Shown here one piece after another: positions 35,095 through 43,575 of a stretch of 64,000 bases of DNA. Positions within the stretch are counted from its first letter, which is position 1, and each line of letters begins with the position of its first letter. The notes beneath the pieces are model-generated. The model saw nothing but the letters and a program-made list of their open reading frames with translations. It had not been told where the DNA came from and searched no databases. The stretch lies in the NCBI RefSeq assembly GCF_965216415.1, contig NZ_CBDCFU010000002.1; one strand, given 5' to 3'. Source of the DNA: Marivita sp003149565 (lineage in GTDB: Bacteria; Pseudomonadota; Alphaproteobacteria; Rhodobacterales; Rhodobacteraceae). The translations under genes were made by a program, and so were the position numbers.

Positions 35095-35700
35095 TCACAA
35101 GATATTGTGTACCGGTTTGAAAGAACGTCTATGATGTGGGGTCACACCAAGATTTTGAAGGGCTTCTTTGTGACACTTCGTTGGATATCCCTGATTTCTC
35201 TCCCAACCGTACCCCGGGTACTGTTGCGCCAAATCCCACATGATCGCATCACGCCTTGTTTTGGCCACAATTGACGCCGCTGCGATGCTGAGAGACAGGC
35301 GATCTCCCTTCACAATGGCCGTCGCGGCTATGCTCATATCTCGCGGCACAAGATTGCCATCGATCAGAACATGTGCAGGCTCTGAATTCAGCGCTGCCAC
35401 GGCGCGCACCATTGCCAAATGGCTCGCATACAGGATGTTCAACGCGTCGATCTCCTCAACGCTGGCCAAGCCAACACCGACCTCGGCCCGGGCCAGAATA
35501 TCCTCCAGAACCGAATTGCGTTTCTTAGCCGTCAACGCTTTTGAATCGTTGAGACCCTCCGGAATTCGGTCAGGATCAAGTATCACTGCCGCAGCGACCA
35601 CCGGCCCAGCCAAAGGCCCCCGTCCAGCCTCGTCGACACCTGCAATTCTCAGATGTCCCGCGTGCCACAATCCATTTTCGAATTCAAAACTTGGTCCCAT
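35095..35700 (-). CDS. rnhB: Ribonuclease HII
   Basis: 201 aa starting MGPSFEFENG. It removes ribonucleotides from DNA-RNA hybrids. Catalytic signature RIAGVDEAGRGPLAGPVVAAA near residue 20 (Asp, Glu), LNDSKAL, and ILIDGN-type Asp in HVLIDGNLVP; later SIAAASIVAKTRRD and GYPTKCHKEAL. It sits directly upstream of ccrM, as in many alphaproteobacteria. Confidence 0.96.
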   Translation of the reverse strand: MGPSFEFENGLWHAGHLRIAGVDEAGRGPLAGPVVAAAVILDPDRIPEGLNDSKALTAKKRNSVLEDILARAEVGVGLASVEEIDALNILYASHLAMVRAVAALNSEPAHVLIDGNLVPRDMSIAATAIVKGDRLSLSIAAASIVAKTRRDAIMWDLAQQYPGYGWERNQGYPTKCHKEALQNLGVTPHHRRSFKPVHNIL

Positions 35701-35875
35701 GACACCAGCTTTACCATATGCCCAATGAAGGCAAGCGCGCTCAGTCGATTTCAACGCCGGATCCGTGCCTCACGAGCATCGCCAAGCCTTTTTGCGATTT
35801 AGGTCGAAAACCCACTGGACACGCCCCAAACCGTCACATAGAACGCCGCCACCCGAACGATGATCGTTCACCCGT

Positions 35876-35950
35876 GCCCGGGTAGCTCAGGGGTAGAGCA
35901 GTGGATTGAAAATCCTCGTGTCGGTGGTTCGATTCCGCCCCCGGGCACCA
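35876..35950 (+). tRNA. tRNA-Phe (anticodon GAA)
   Basis: 75 bases with CCA encoded. Acceptor GCCCGGG pairs with CCCGGGC, D arm GCTC-AGGGGTA-GAGC, anticodon loop TTGAAAA gives GAA, T arm GGTGG-TTCGATT-CCGCC. The anticodon stem GTGGA/TCCTC has one T-T mismatch, otherwise canonical. It marks the left border of the accessory island and is a probable attachment site. Confidence 0.96.
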
Positions 35951-36066
35951 TTTAAGACAACACAAACAATAACATAGGCATCGCACAGTTTTACACTATG
36001 TGTTGCACAGTCATTGCACAGTTTGGCTGTTCGTTAATGGGTGGGCTTGGGTGATTTGCTGTGTTG

Positions 36067-36190
36067 AACACAGTGTCTGCAGAATCTGTGTCCAACACAG
36101 TGTTTGCAACCTCGTTTTCAAACACAGTAGTGCACACTCTGTTCAGCAACACAGTGGTTGGCACTCGTGTTTGGCAACACTTTCGCAACC
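36067..36190. repeat. Degenerate 27-bp tandem repeats beside tRNA-Phe
   Basis: AACACAGTG-type starts recur at 36,067, 36,094, 36,121 and 36,148 (27-base steps), and a shorter AACACTTTCG at 36,176. The unit reads AACACAGTG then a variable GCA-rich 18 bases. Because 27 is a multiple of three, frames stay open on both strands, but I see no convincing gene. The whole gap 35,951-36,273 otherwise holds nothing recognisable. Confidence 0.7.
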
Positions 36191-36273
36191 ACACTCACCG
36201 TAAAAGCTGGTTTCGCAATCGGCTGGCTTGATGCATTCTCGCGTAAAGCCTTGGCAAAGTGCGTGTGGCGTAG

Positions 36274-37713
36274 ATGTCGAAGAAAACCCTGAATAAGCAG
36301 AACCTTGAACGCTTAGGTGCTGAGAAGCTGGCTGAACTGGTCATGGAGCTTGTGCAGGGCAGCGCGGGCTTGCAGCGGCGAGCACGCATGGAATTGAGCG
36401 CAGCACAGGGTCCGAAAGAAATCGCCGCTGATGTTCGCAAACGGCTTGTGTCGCTGAGACGGTCAAAAAGCTGGGTCAACTGGCGAAAACAACGAGCGTT
36501 GATCAAAGAGCTCGACGCACTCTTGGACATGATTGAGAACAAGATCGCGCCACATGATGCCAATGAAGCTTTTGAGCTTGCGTGGATGTTCCTGAGCGTT
36601 GCGCCAGCTCTTTATGAACGAACCGACGACAGCAATGGGTCAATCGGCGATGAGATGTCTTTTGCCGTCCGCTTGATTGAGAAAATCGCACCGGAAGTTC
36701 AGTTGGACGCGGAAGCGCTGGCAGAGCGCATATTGGATGCGGTGGTGGCTGCTGGCTACGGGGAATTTGATGGCATTATGCCCGCTACTGCGCCGATACT
36801 CGGTGATACGGGCCTTGAGCACCTTAAGAAGATCACCAAGACGTGGGCTGAAACACCGCCTGAAGAACACGAGCTAGAACGGTATCGCTCATGGGGCATC
36901 GGTTCGACAACACCCGAAGAGATAGTTCAGCAGAACCGCAAAGGCACCAGCTCTGTCATTTTGGCAGATATCGCCGACGCTCAGGGCGATGTTGATGCCT
37001 ACATGGCTCGATACAGCGACGAACAGCTCACCTACGGCACCATTGCACCCGATGTTGCTCGTAGGCTTTTAGATGCAGGGCGGGTTGAAGAGGCCATGCA
37101 GATTGTTCTCAACTGTCGCGAAGCTGAAAAGAGTGGCTCATATCGCATGTTTCGGTACGACCTGGACGCTGTGTACGAAGAATGCCTTGAGAAACTGGGG
37201 CAAACCGAGGAACTGAAACAGCATCTTTGGGACACATTCACCAATACATTGATGGAAAGCGCCCTACGGAAGTACCTTAAGTTGCTGCCAGATTTTGATG
37301 ACATTGAAGCTGAGGAACGTGCTTTGGATTTTGCAGAGCAGTATCCATATCTCAGCACGGCAGTCAGCTTTCTGTTGAAGTGGCCAGCGCCAGCTCGTGC
37401 TGCCAAACTCATTGAAGCCCGTGCTGATGAACTGGACGGTAACAGCTACTACACCATGACGGAGGCCGCAGAAGCTTTGGCAGCTGAGTATCCGCTGGCT
37501 GCCACATTGATGCTTCGGTCCATGATCCAGGACACGCTGAATGGGGCAAAACACAAGCGATACCGTTACGCAGCGAAGCACTTGGCCGAATGCGCGGCCA
37601 GTGATGTCGCGATCACAGATTATGGCAGCTTCCCTTCGCATGATCAGTTTATGCAAGCTTTGAAAGAGCACCACAGCCGCAAACATGGGTTTTGGGGTTT
37701 GGTTGAACAATAG
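36274..37713 (+). CDS. DUF6880 family protein
   Basis: 479 aa, soluble, helical. The N-terminal block MSKKTLNKQNLERLGAEKL, then KSWVNWRKQRALIKELDALL and HDANEAFELAWMFLSVAP, matches what I know as DUF6880, a family of helical-repeat proteins of unknown function often found in proteobacterial accessory regions. TPR-like pairing (ADRIEEAMQIVLNC-like helices in the second half) suggests protein binding. First intact gene of the island. Confidence 0.75.
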   Translation: MSKKTLNKQNLERLGAEKLAELVMELVQGSAGLQRRARMELSAAQGPKEIAADVRKRLVSLRRSKSWVNWRKQRALIKELDALLDMIENKIAPHDANEAFELAWMFLSVAPALYERTDDSNGSIGDEMSFAVRLIEKIAPEVQLDAEALAERILDAVVAAGYGEFDGIMPATAPILGDTGLEHLKKITKTWAETPPEEHELERYRSWGIGSTTPEEIVQQNRKGTSSVILADIADAQGDVDAYMARYSDEQLTYGTIAPDVARRLLDAGRVEEAMQIVLNCREAEKSGSYRMFRYDLDAVYEECLEKLGQTEELKQHLWDTFTNTLMESALRKYLKLLPDFDDIEAEERALDFAEQYPYLSTAVSFLLKWPAPARAAKLIEARADELDGNSYYTMTEAAEALAAEYPLAATLMLRSMIQDTLNGAKHKRYRYAAKHLAECAASDVAITDYGSFPSHDQFMQALKEHHSRKHGFWGLVEQ

Positions 37714-37796
37714 ACCATTGCTTGCTGAAGATAAGTCGCCCGGTAGCTTCGAGCTATCGACATCCAATTTACCAAGCTCAAGCAAACGGATAGTCC

Positions 37797-38327
37797 ATGA
37801 GTGATGCTGATCCGCTAACAACTGATTGCTCCAAATGCGCTGCGCTGTGCTGCATGGTGTTTGCGTTCGACCAGGGTAGAGACTTCGCATTCAGTAAGAA
37901 CCCTGGGGAACCTTGCCGCAACCTTGCGGGGCATCGCTGCTCTATTCACAGCAATCTCACCAACGAGGGCTTCAGCGGATGCGTGGCTTATGACTGCCTG
38001 GGAGCGGGAAATCGTGTCGTGCAAGAGGTTTTCGCAGGACGGTCGTGGCAACAAGATCCTTGACTCATCGGTCCCATGATGGAGGCCTTTGCTGCGATGC
38101 GAGAAGTGCATAAACGTATCGACCTCTTACGGACCGCAAACGACTTCGCGCTTGATCCGGAAGATCAACAAACGCGAACTCAACTCCTGACACAACTTGA
38201 GCGACAGCAATGGAGCGAGGATAATCTCAACGACTTTCATACTGGGCTGGCATTGGATGTAGACATGTTCATGTTCAAGCTGAAGGAATACTTCCCTGCA
38301 TCACTGGCAGACGAATTCTTGGTGTGA
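37797..38327 (+). pseudogene. Cysteine-rich (YkgJ-like) protein gene interrupted by an in-frame TGA
   Basis: One reading frame covers 37,797-38,327 with a single TGA at 38,061-38,063. The first part has DCSKCAALCCMVFAFD and GEPCRNLAGHRCSIH and GCVAYDCLGAG, then RSWQQDP-stop-LIGPMMEAFAAMREVH. Relatives I recall read through this point as one protein (DP-x-L-x-PMMEAF), so a sense codon has become TGA. The cysteine pattern suggests metal binding; function unknown. Either a disabled gene or two remaining fragments. Confidence 0.78.
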
Positions 38328-38425
38328 CTGATCTGCTGCCCATAGATCAGCCCTTCACATCAAGTTTCCGACTGTCATTTGCGACACAAAATCGTACTGT
38401 GCGATGAAGCTGCTGGAAAGGAAGC

Positions 38426-39662
38426 ATGGTCGCACTCAGCCCCAACACGCACGTGCTCATGGACGGCGAGGTCAAAGTGTACAAGCGCGGCAACAGCAAG
38501 CGCTGACAGGCCACGTTCAAGATCGAAGATCATTGGATCAGGATCAGCACCGGCAAGACTGTGCTGGAAGACGCCAAGCAAGTCGCCCGTGATCATTATC
38601 TGGAATACCACTTCCGCGCCAAGCATGACTTGCCCATCGTCACCAAACGATTTGAAGATGTGGCCAAGCTGGCGATTGCGGACATGCAGCGACAGCTGGA
38701 TGCAGATGCAGGGCGCAAGGTCTACAAAGACTACATCAAGGCGCTGAACCTGTATTTCATCCCGTTCTTCGGCAAGACCTTCATCACCAACATCGATCAC
38801 GAGCGCATTCAGGATTTCAATCGCTGGCGGATACGGCAGATGGGACGCGAGCCCAAAGCATCCACACTGAACACACACAACTCAGCCATGAACCGCGTGT
38901 ATGACGAAGCTTTCGCGCGGGGTTTCGTGGCGCAGGGCAAGGTGCCGATATTGTCCAACAAGGGCGAAGGCGCAGAACGCAGACTGGATTTCAGGCGAGA
39001 CGAATATCGCACGCTGATCCGCAAGCTGCCGCATTGGATCGACCGGGGCAAAGGCGGCAAGTCACGCGACATGCGGCATCTGCTGCGCGACTATGTGTTG
39101 ATCTTGGCCAATACCGGCATGCGACACGGCACCGAAGCACAGAACCTGCGCTGGAAGCACGTCACCGTGTTCGAAGAGAACGATCTTGAGTACGTGGAGT
39201 TTTACCTGCACGGCAAAACCAAGCCGCATGAAGCCATCGGTCGCGCCGGAACCATCGGCTATCTCAAACGCATTCACGCCCGAACGGAGGCCATCAAACA
39301 CATGGATTTCTACGCAATGCTTACAGCAGAAGCTGGATTTGCCAGTGTTTTGTTTGCCCGATGGAACGGTCACCGAGCATCTGCCCCAGACCTTCAAGGC
39401 TTTTCTAAAGGACGCTGGACTGCTCAAGTGCCCTAAGACTGGGGAAGATCGCACACTATACAGCCTACGCCACAGCTACGCGACGTTCGCACTGGTCAAT
39501 GACGGTATGGATATCCACGCTTTGGCCATACAGATGGGCACATCAATCGGCATGATTGAGCGGCACTACAGCCATCTGATGCCACGGCTGAAAAACGACA
39601 TGCTCACTGGCAAGCGATATGAACTGTCGGTAGAAGAGTACTCGGAGCGCAAAACGCCGTAG
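38426..39662 (+). pseudogene. Tyrosine-type integrase with internal stop and frameshift
   Basis: The ATG at 38,426 (GGAAAGGA upstream) reads MVALSPNTHVLMDGEVKVYKR then meets TGA at 38,504 where relatives have Trp (GNSKR-stop-QATFKIEDHW). The frame reopens through the core-binding and catalytic N part (NTGMRHGTEAQNLRWKH, catalytic Arg). A frameshift near 39,326-39,332 then moves the rest to another frame (KLDLPVFCLPDGTVTEHL, YSLRHSYATFAL, MIERHYSHL). All catalytic parts are present across frames, but no single product is possible. Confidence 0.88.
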
Positions 39663-39830
39663 TCTTCTACCAGATTTGTCGGCCTTCGAGCCAAGGTGTG
39701 ATGTTTGCCTTTGGAAGACGGTCGTCCCGTTCGATTGCCAGAACTCTAGATATCAGCCATACTTATTTGAAACGAGCGCAACGACCACTGACACTGTGAC
39801 GAGTGTTCAGGCAAGCCCTAGACAATTGTA

Positions 39831-40730
39831 ATGTTGAAGTTTCTGAAGAATTTTGGCCTGCCAGTTTTGGAGGCGATTGCCACACTGGTTTTGGCGTTGC
39901 TGACCATCTTGATTGGCTTGTGGCTCAGGGCCAATCTCACAGAGAGTGACGAACCAAGCACCTTCGAACTCGCGCTTACCACGCTGAAGGGTAATGTGAC
40001 GAACTTTGAAACCCCGGTCCCGTATTTTGGGTTAGCTTTGCTGGCCGCGCTCGTTGGGAGGATTGATGGCTTCATCAATAGGTACCGACTAGGCGAACTC
40101 AAAGAGAATGGGATCGAGCTACAAGATGCTAGGGAAGCCCTTCGCGACGAGGCCCAAGCGCACGCGGATAGCAAGAGCAGCTATTTGGAGACTCTTGGTA
40201 GCGCTTTGAAGTATCTTCTTACATCTAAAGAGACCGGTTTTGACCATCGATGCCGAGTAACGATTTATCGTCTCCAACAAGATAAAGACCATTATCTCAG
40301 GCAGATTTTTCGCCATTCACCTACGAAGGTCTACGAGGACAATGGTCGAATTCGCATTCCAATTGATGAAGGAATAGTTGGGGCTGCTTGGGGCAACCAT
40401 GGCGTGAAGGAATTCACTAATCACGCCGACCCAAGCTCCGAAGAGTTCATTGACGAGATGAACCGTATTTTGGGGCCCGAAAAGTGCCGGCATCCAGAGG
40501 TCGAGCTGTCTATGCCTTCAAAGCACTACTATGCTCGAGCATTTGAAGATCATGAAACTGGTCGCCGACTAGGCGTTGTGGTATATGAAAGTACAGAGGT
40601 CGGAGTGTTGGATCGCGCTGGTATCGACCAAGTACTTGATACTCAGACACTCGATGTGTCTCGGTTCATCAGGCATCTTGGGGTACTACACAGGGAGTTC
40701 AACCCAGATCCTGGGGAGGAGCAGGCATGA
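39831..40730 (+). CDS. Two-TM protein with GAF-like domain, possible toxin partner of Panacea
   Basis: 299 aa. Two membrane helices at residues ~8-35 (FGLPVLEAIATLVLALLTIL) and ~62-78 (VPYFGLALLAALVG), a short coiled linker, and a cytoplasmic domain that looks GAF-like: IPIDEGIVGAAWGNHGVKEF near residue 180 and RAFEDHETGRRLGVVVYES near 245. It overlaps the Panacea gene by four bases. Function unknown. A membrane-acting toxin or a ligand-sensing effector is inferred only from the pairing. Codon use and AT content differ from the core genes. Confidence 0.6.
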   Translation: MLKFLKNFGLPVLEAIATLVLALLTILIGLWLRANLTESDEPSTFELALTTLKGNVTNFETPVPYFGLALLAALVGRIDGFINRYRLGELKENGIELQDAREALRDEAQAHADSKSSYLETLGSALKYLLTSKETGFDHRCRVTIYRLQQDKDHYLRQIFRHSPTKVYEDNGRIRIPIDEGIVGAAWGNHGVKEFTNHADPSSEEFIDEMNRILGPEKCRHPEVELSMPSKHYYARAFEDHETGRRLGVVVYESTEVGVLDRAGIDQVLDTQTLDVSRFIRHLGVLHREFNPDPGEEQA

Positions 40731-41197
40731 GCACCATCAGCGATGTTGCGGCATATTTTTGCGCGAAATACCCACATAAATCGGAGTTGTCGAAAACTCG
40801 CCTGACCAAACTCGTATATTTGGCAGATTGGGAGGCCGCGAAGCATCTTGGGCGGCAGATTACAGATATCAGGTGGTACTTTCATAACTTTGGCCCCTAC
40901 GTCGATGACGTGGTTGACGCAGTCCAGTCTGACGATCGGTTCGAAATCGTATCGTCGCGGAACTACTACGGCGATGAAAAGCTTGAAATCAAACTCAAGC
41001 AAACAAACCGCTTGGACTTAGAGCTGATTCCAGAAGAGCTAGCTATTCTTGATAGCGTGATAGAGAAAACCCGCCCAATGTATTGGAACGCCTTTATCAA
41101 ACACGTCTATTCAACTGATCCAATTGAGCAGTCTGATCGATATAGGCACCTTGACCTAGTGGCGTTTGCCAATGAGAGCCGCGCACAGGCTCACTAA
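40727..41197 (+). CDS. Panacea-domain (DUF4065, SocA-like) antitoxin candidate
   Basis: 156 aa. N-terminal VAAYFCAKYPHKSELSKTRLTKLVYLADWEA and the following RWYFHNFGPYVDDV match the Panacea/SocA domain, known as an antitoxin domain that pairs with many unrelated toxins, often as the second gene. It overlaps the upstream two-TM gene by ATGA, supporting a toxin-antitoxin or defence pair. Direct neutralisation is inference. Confidence 0.8.
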   Translation: MSTISDVAAYFCAKYPHKSELSKTRLTKLVYLADWEAAKHLGRQITDIRWYFHNFGPYVDDVVDAVQSDDRFEIVSSRNYYGDEKLEIKLKQTNRLDLELIPEELAILDSVIEKTRPMYWNAFIKHVYSTDPIEQSDRYRHLDLVAFANESRAQAH

Positions 41198-41296
41198 AGA
41201 TCACTCAGCGTCGTCTGGATAGCGAATTGCCCCGAAGCAAGGCGATCTTGGCATAACATCTGTGTGCTTCTTCGCCGCTCGTTGTGCTCGACGTTA

Positions 41297-42652
41297 CTAG
41301 GCGTCTGCCTTCTTCCTGCGTCCGCGCTTTGGCTTGGGGGCAGATGCTCGCTCGGCGCGGATACGGTCCAACAAGACACTGGCAGGTTCGTCGGTTGGGT
41401 CTTGCGGCACAAGCTCTCCTGCAAAGGCTTTGGCGAGGATTTGTTGATCCAGCTTGCCAGTGAGTTTCAAGGCCTTTTCTGCCTCTGCGGAAAGTCGGTC
41501 AATCTTAGCGAACGCAGCCTCTATTGCTCGGACGATCTCGTGTTGTTCCGATATAGCCAAATCGGGACAAGGCAGACGTTTTAGGTCCCTAAGATTGATC
41601 CCCGTTTGTGCCACACCCTTGATGTTCGCCTTAATGTATTGCGCTGCCTGCACTGAGCGGAGGAAATACATTATGAAGGCAGCGTCGGTCCCTTCGGCGA
41701 CCGGTATTAGGGCGACCTCCCGACTAATATTGTTCCCGCGCATAGTACAGGGAACAATACACGTTTCTCCCACTGAACCGCGAATAGCGATCAGAACCTC
41801 ACCGCCCCTTAGCCTTGTGCGGCTATACTGCTCAGCGATCCGAGGCTCCACAAGCTTGAGGCCATCCTCTAGGAGACGAAATCCTTTGATGTCTCCAGCA
41901 CGGACGGTAGGAACTCCGCCTACCTGGTGCTCTCCAGTCTGTACGATGCCGTATGGAATGCCCGTGTCCTGATCTACTAGGTCGAGTAGTGGAATTGTTA
42001 GCTCATGCGGGGCAAAGGCAGCGTCAATTACAGATTGACGATACCTTTCGACAAGCCTTGCGATGGCGCTTAAGTGACTACGGGCAGTGTTGGTACGAGT
42101 GCTGAGTGTGTCAAGCTTCCTCACAATTCGTCGTTGCTCGGGGAGTGGGGGGAACTTGACCTTCAATCCCTTGAACCGATCTTGCGTCAGATTAAGGCCG
42201 CTTTCACTGCCGCCCGTCTTGATCTGGTCAATCGCGGCTTTCTGATGCGGGGAGCGCAATAACCCCATCAGATAGTCAGGTTCAACAATGCGTTCATCTG
42301 GTCGGAAGCGATACATTTTTCCTGAAATGAAGAGCTTCTTGCGTACCTCACCAACCCGACAAATGACGCCGCAACGCACTCTTGGACCCGCGCAAGTTAG
42401 AAGTACGTCGCCGGGTTTCACTTCCAGTTCAGGTTTTGGATCGAGGTGGTCGGGAAGCTGTTTTGTGTGCTCGGGCTCAAACCACCCATCTTGAATGGCA
42501 GTAGTCTTGAGAGCCCCCCAAGTCTCTTCAGATGTTGAAGGGAAGTTTTCACAACGCGGGCTCCAGCCCTGATCCAATTGTTTGCCGCTCGGCAAGGTAC
42601 CCAAGACATCTTCGATAGTGCCTTCCGCCCAACCTCTGGGAAGCTCACTCAT
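41297..42652 (-). CDS. hsdS: Type I restriction specificity subunit HsdS
   Basis: 451 aa starting MSELPRGWAEGTIEDVLGTL (a longer reading to 42,727 lies inside the upstream gene). Two target-recognition domains separated by the conserved helix IPPLPEQRRIVRKLDTL-like repeat (FPPLPEQRRIVRKLD near 200; PDLAISEQHEIVRAIEAAF near 405). The basic tail ends KPKRGRRKKADA. It defines the recognition site of the complex with HsdM and HsdR. Four-base overlap with the GIY-YIG gene. Confidence 0.93.
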   Translation of the reverse strand: MSELPRGWAEGTIEDVLGTLPSGKQLDQGWSPRCENFPSTSEETWGALKTTAIQDGWFEPEHTKQLPDHLDPKPELEVKPGDVLLTCAGPRVRCGVICRVGEVRKKLFISGKMYRFRPDERIVEPDYLMGLLRSPHQKAAIDQIKTGGSESGLNLTQDRFKGLKVKFPPLPEQRRIVRKLDTLSTRTNTARSHLSAIARLVERYRQSVIDAAFAPHELTIPLLDLVDQDTGIPYGIVQTGEHQVGGVPTVRAGDIKGFRLLEDGLKLVEPRIAEQYSRTRLRGGEVLIAIRGSVGETCIVPCTMRGNNISREVALIPVAEGTDAAFIMYFLRSVQAAQYIKANIKGVAQTGINLRDLKRLPCPDLAISEQHEIVRAIEAAFAKIDRLSAEAEKALKLTGKLDQQILAKAFAGELVPQDPTDEPASVLLDRIRAERASAPKPKRGRRKKADA

Positions 42653-43575
42653 TGTGCTGCCTCCTGCTGTGCTGCCTGTACTTGTTGCCAGTCGTGGTAG
42701 CTTTGCTTGGACCCTTTCACCTTCCACTCAATGCGCCCGTTGCTGTTGCGATCGAGTACGATCGCCGCTGCCGCTGAGGGGCTATTGAACGGCCAAGGCT
42801 TGGCAAAGCGCAGCTTATTGGTGCCATGCGGCAACAGCACACCATCTGCGACAAGCTGTTCTTTCAGGCCACCATAGCTTTGCTGAACGTAGCCCGTGCC
42901 GGTCAGCGCCTCGGACCCTTCCAGCACAATGAATTCGCCCTCTTCCTCGACGGCTGTCGCCTGAACTCCGCTCTTGTGCCGGATTTCAAATTGGACCTCG
43001 CCCGTGGTGCGTTCCTCGACGGGTTTAGCTGTTTGCGTCACAGCACGCGGCTGTGGCTTGAGCATGTCTAGTCCGACGACCGGCAGGATGATCCGCATGT
43101 TTGCGAGAAACTGCTCCATATTCGCGACATCGGCTTCAGGCAGCCTGCGGCGGCTGGTGTCTGGCTGCGTTCCGTTGTCGAGCGTCACACGGCCCGCTTG
43201 CGCCGTCAGCTGAATAAGCCGTGCCTCAAGGTACTCGGCATGGCCTTTGGACAGGTCATCGTCGCTTGTGGTGACGGCGATGGCGGTTTCCCAGAACTCG
43301 CGTTTCTCTGCGCTTTGCTTGATGCGGTCGCGTACCGAGTTGGCTGAGCCGATATAGACGCGGGTCATGCCGTCCTTCTCAGGGTCGGGGCCGGTCAGAA
43401 TGTAGATGCCCGTCCTGTCCACCTCATCGCGTTCGGTGAGCTTGGCGAAGGTCGATTGGCTGGAAACCAGCACAATGCCTGTCCAGCCATGAATGGTCGC
43501 TTTGCGCAGGCCCGTGGGTTTGCCGTCGACAAGAAAGAGCTGGATCGTCCGGCCAAAGGTATCGCCAGCGATCAT
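42649..43575 (-). CDS. GIY-YIG nuclease with DUF4357-like C terminus
   Basis: 308 aa. GIY-YIG motif DRTGIYILTGPDPEKDG then VYIGSANSVRDRIKQS near residue 55-85; C-terminal half (GEFIVLEGSEALTG ... WPFNSPSAAAAIVL) matches the DUF4357 region seen in such nucleases. It sits between hsdM and hsdS with four-base overlaps on both sides, so it is made with the restriction enzyme. An accessory nuclease of the type I system is inferred. Confidence 0.88.
   Translation of the reverse strand: MIAGDTFGRTIQLFLVDGKPTGLRKATIHGWTGIVLVSSQSTFAKLTERDEVDRTGIYILTGPDPEKDGMTRVYIGSANSVRDRIKQSAEKREFWETAIAVTTSDDDLSKGHAEYLEARLIQLTAQAGRVTLDNGTQPDTSRRRLPEADVANMEQFLANMRIILPVVGLDMLKPQPRAVTQTAKPVEERTTGEVQFEIRHKSGVQATAVEEEGEFIVLEGSEALTGTGYVQQSYGGLKEQLVADGVLLPHGTNKLRFAKPWPFNSPSAAAAIVLDRNSNGRIEWKVKGSKQSYHDWQQVQAAQQEAAQ

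Noticed and set aside
36067..36190. CRISPR array at the 27-bp repeats
   Set aside because: Only the first nine bases of each unit are similar and the units are directly adjacent without unique spacers of regular length; no cas genes nearby.
35991..36203. Open frames of 67 codons on both strands across the 27-bp repeats
   Set aside because: They stay open because the repeat period is a multiple of three; there is no ribosome site and no recognisable protein.
38061..38506. UGA recoding (Trp or other) explaining two nearby internal TGA codons
   Set aside because: All core genes here use TGA as a normal stop, the integrase also has a frameshift, and the first TGA is not at a conserved Trp; gene decay is simpler.
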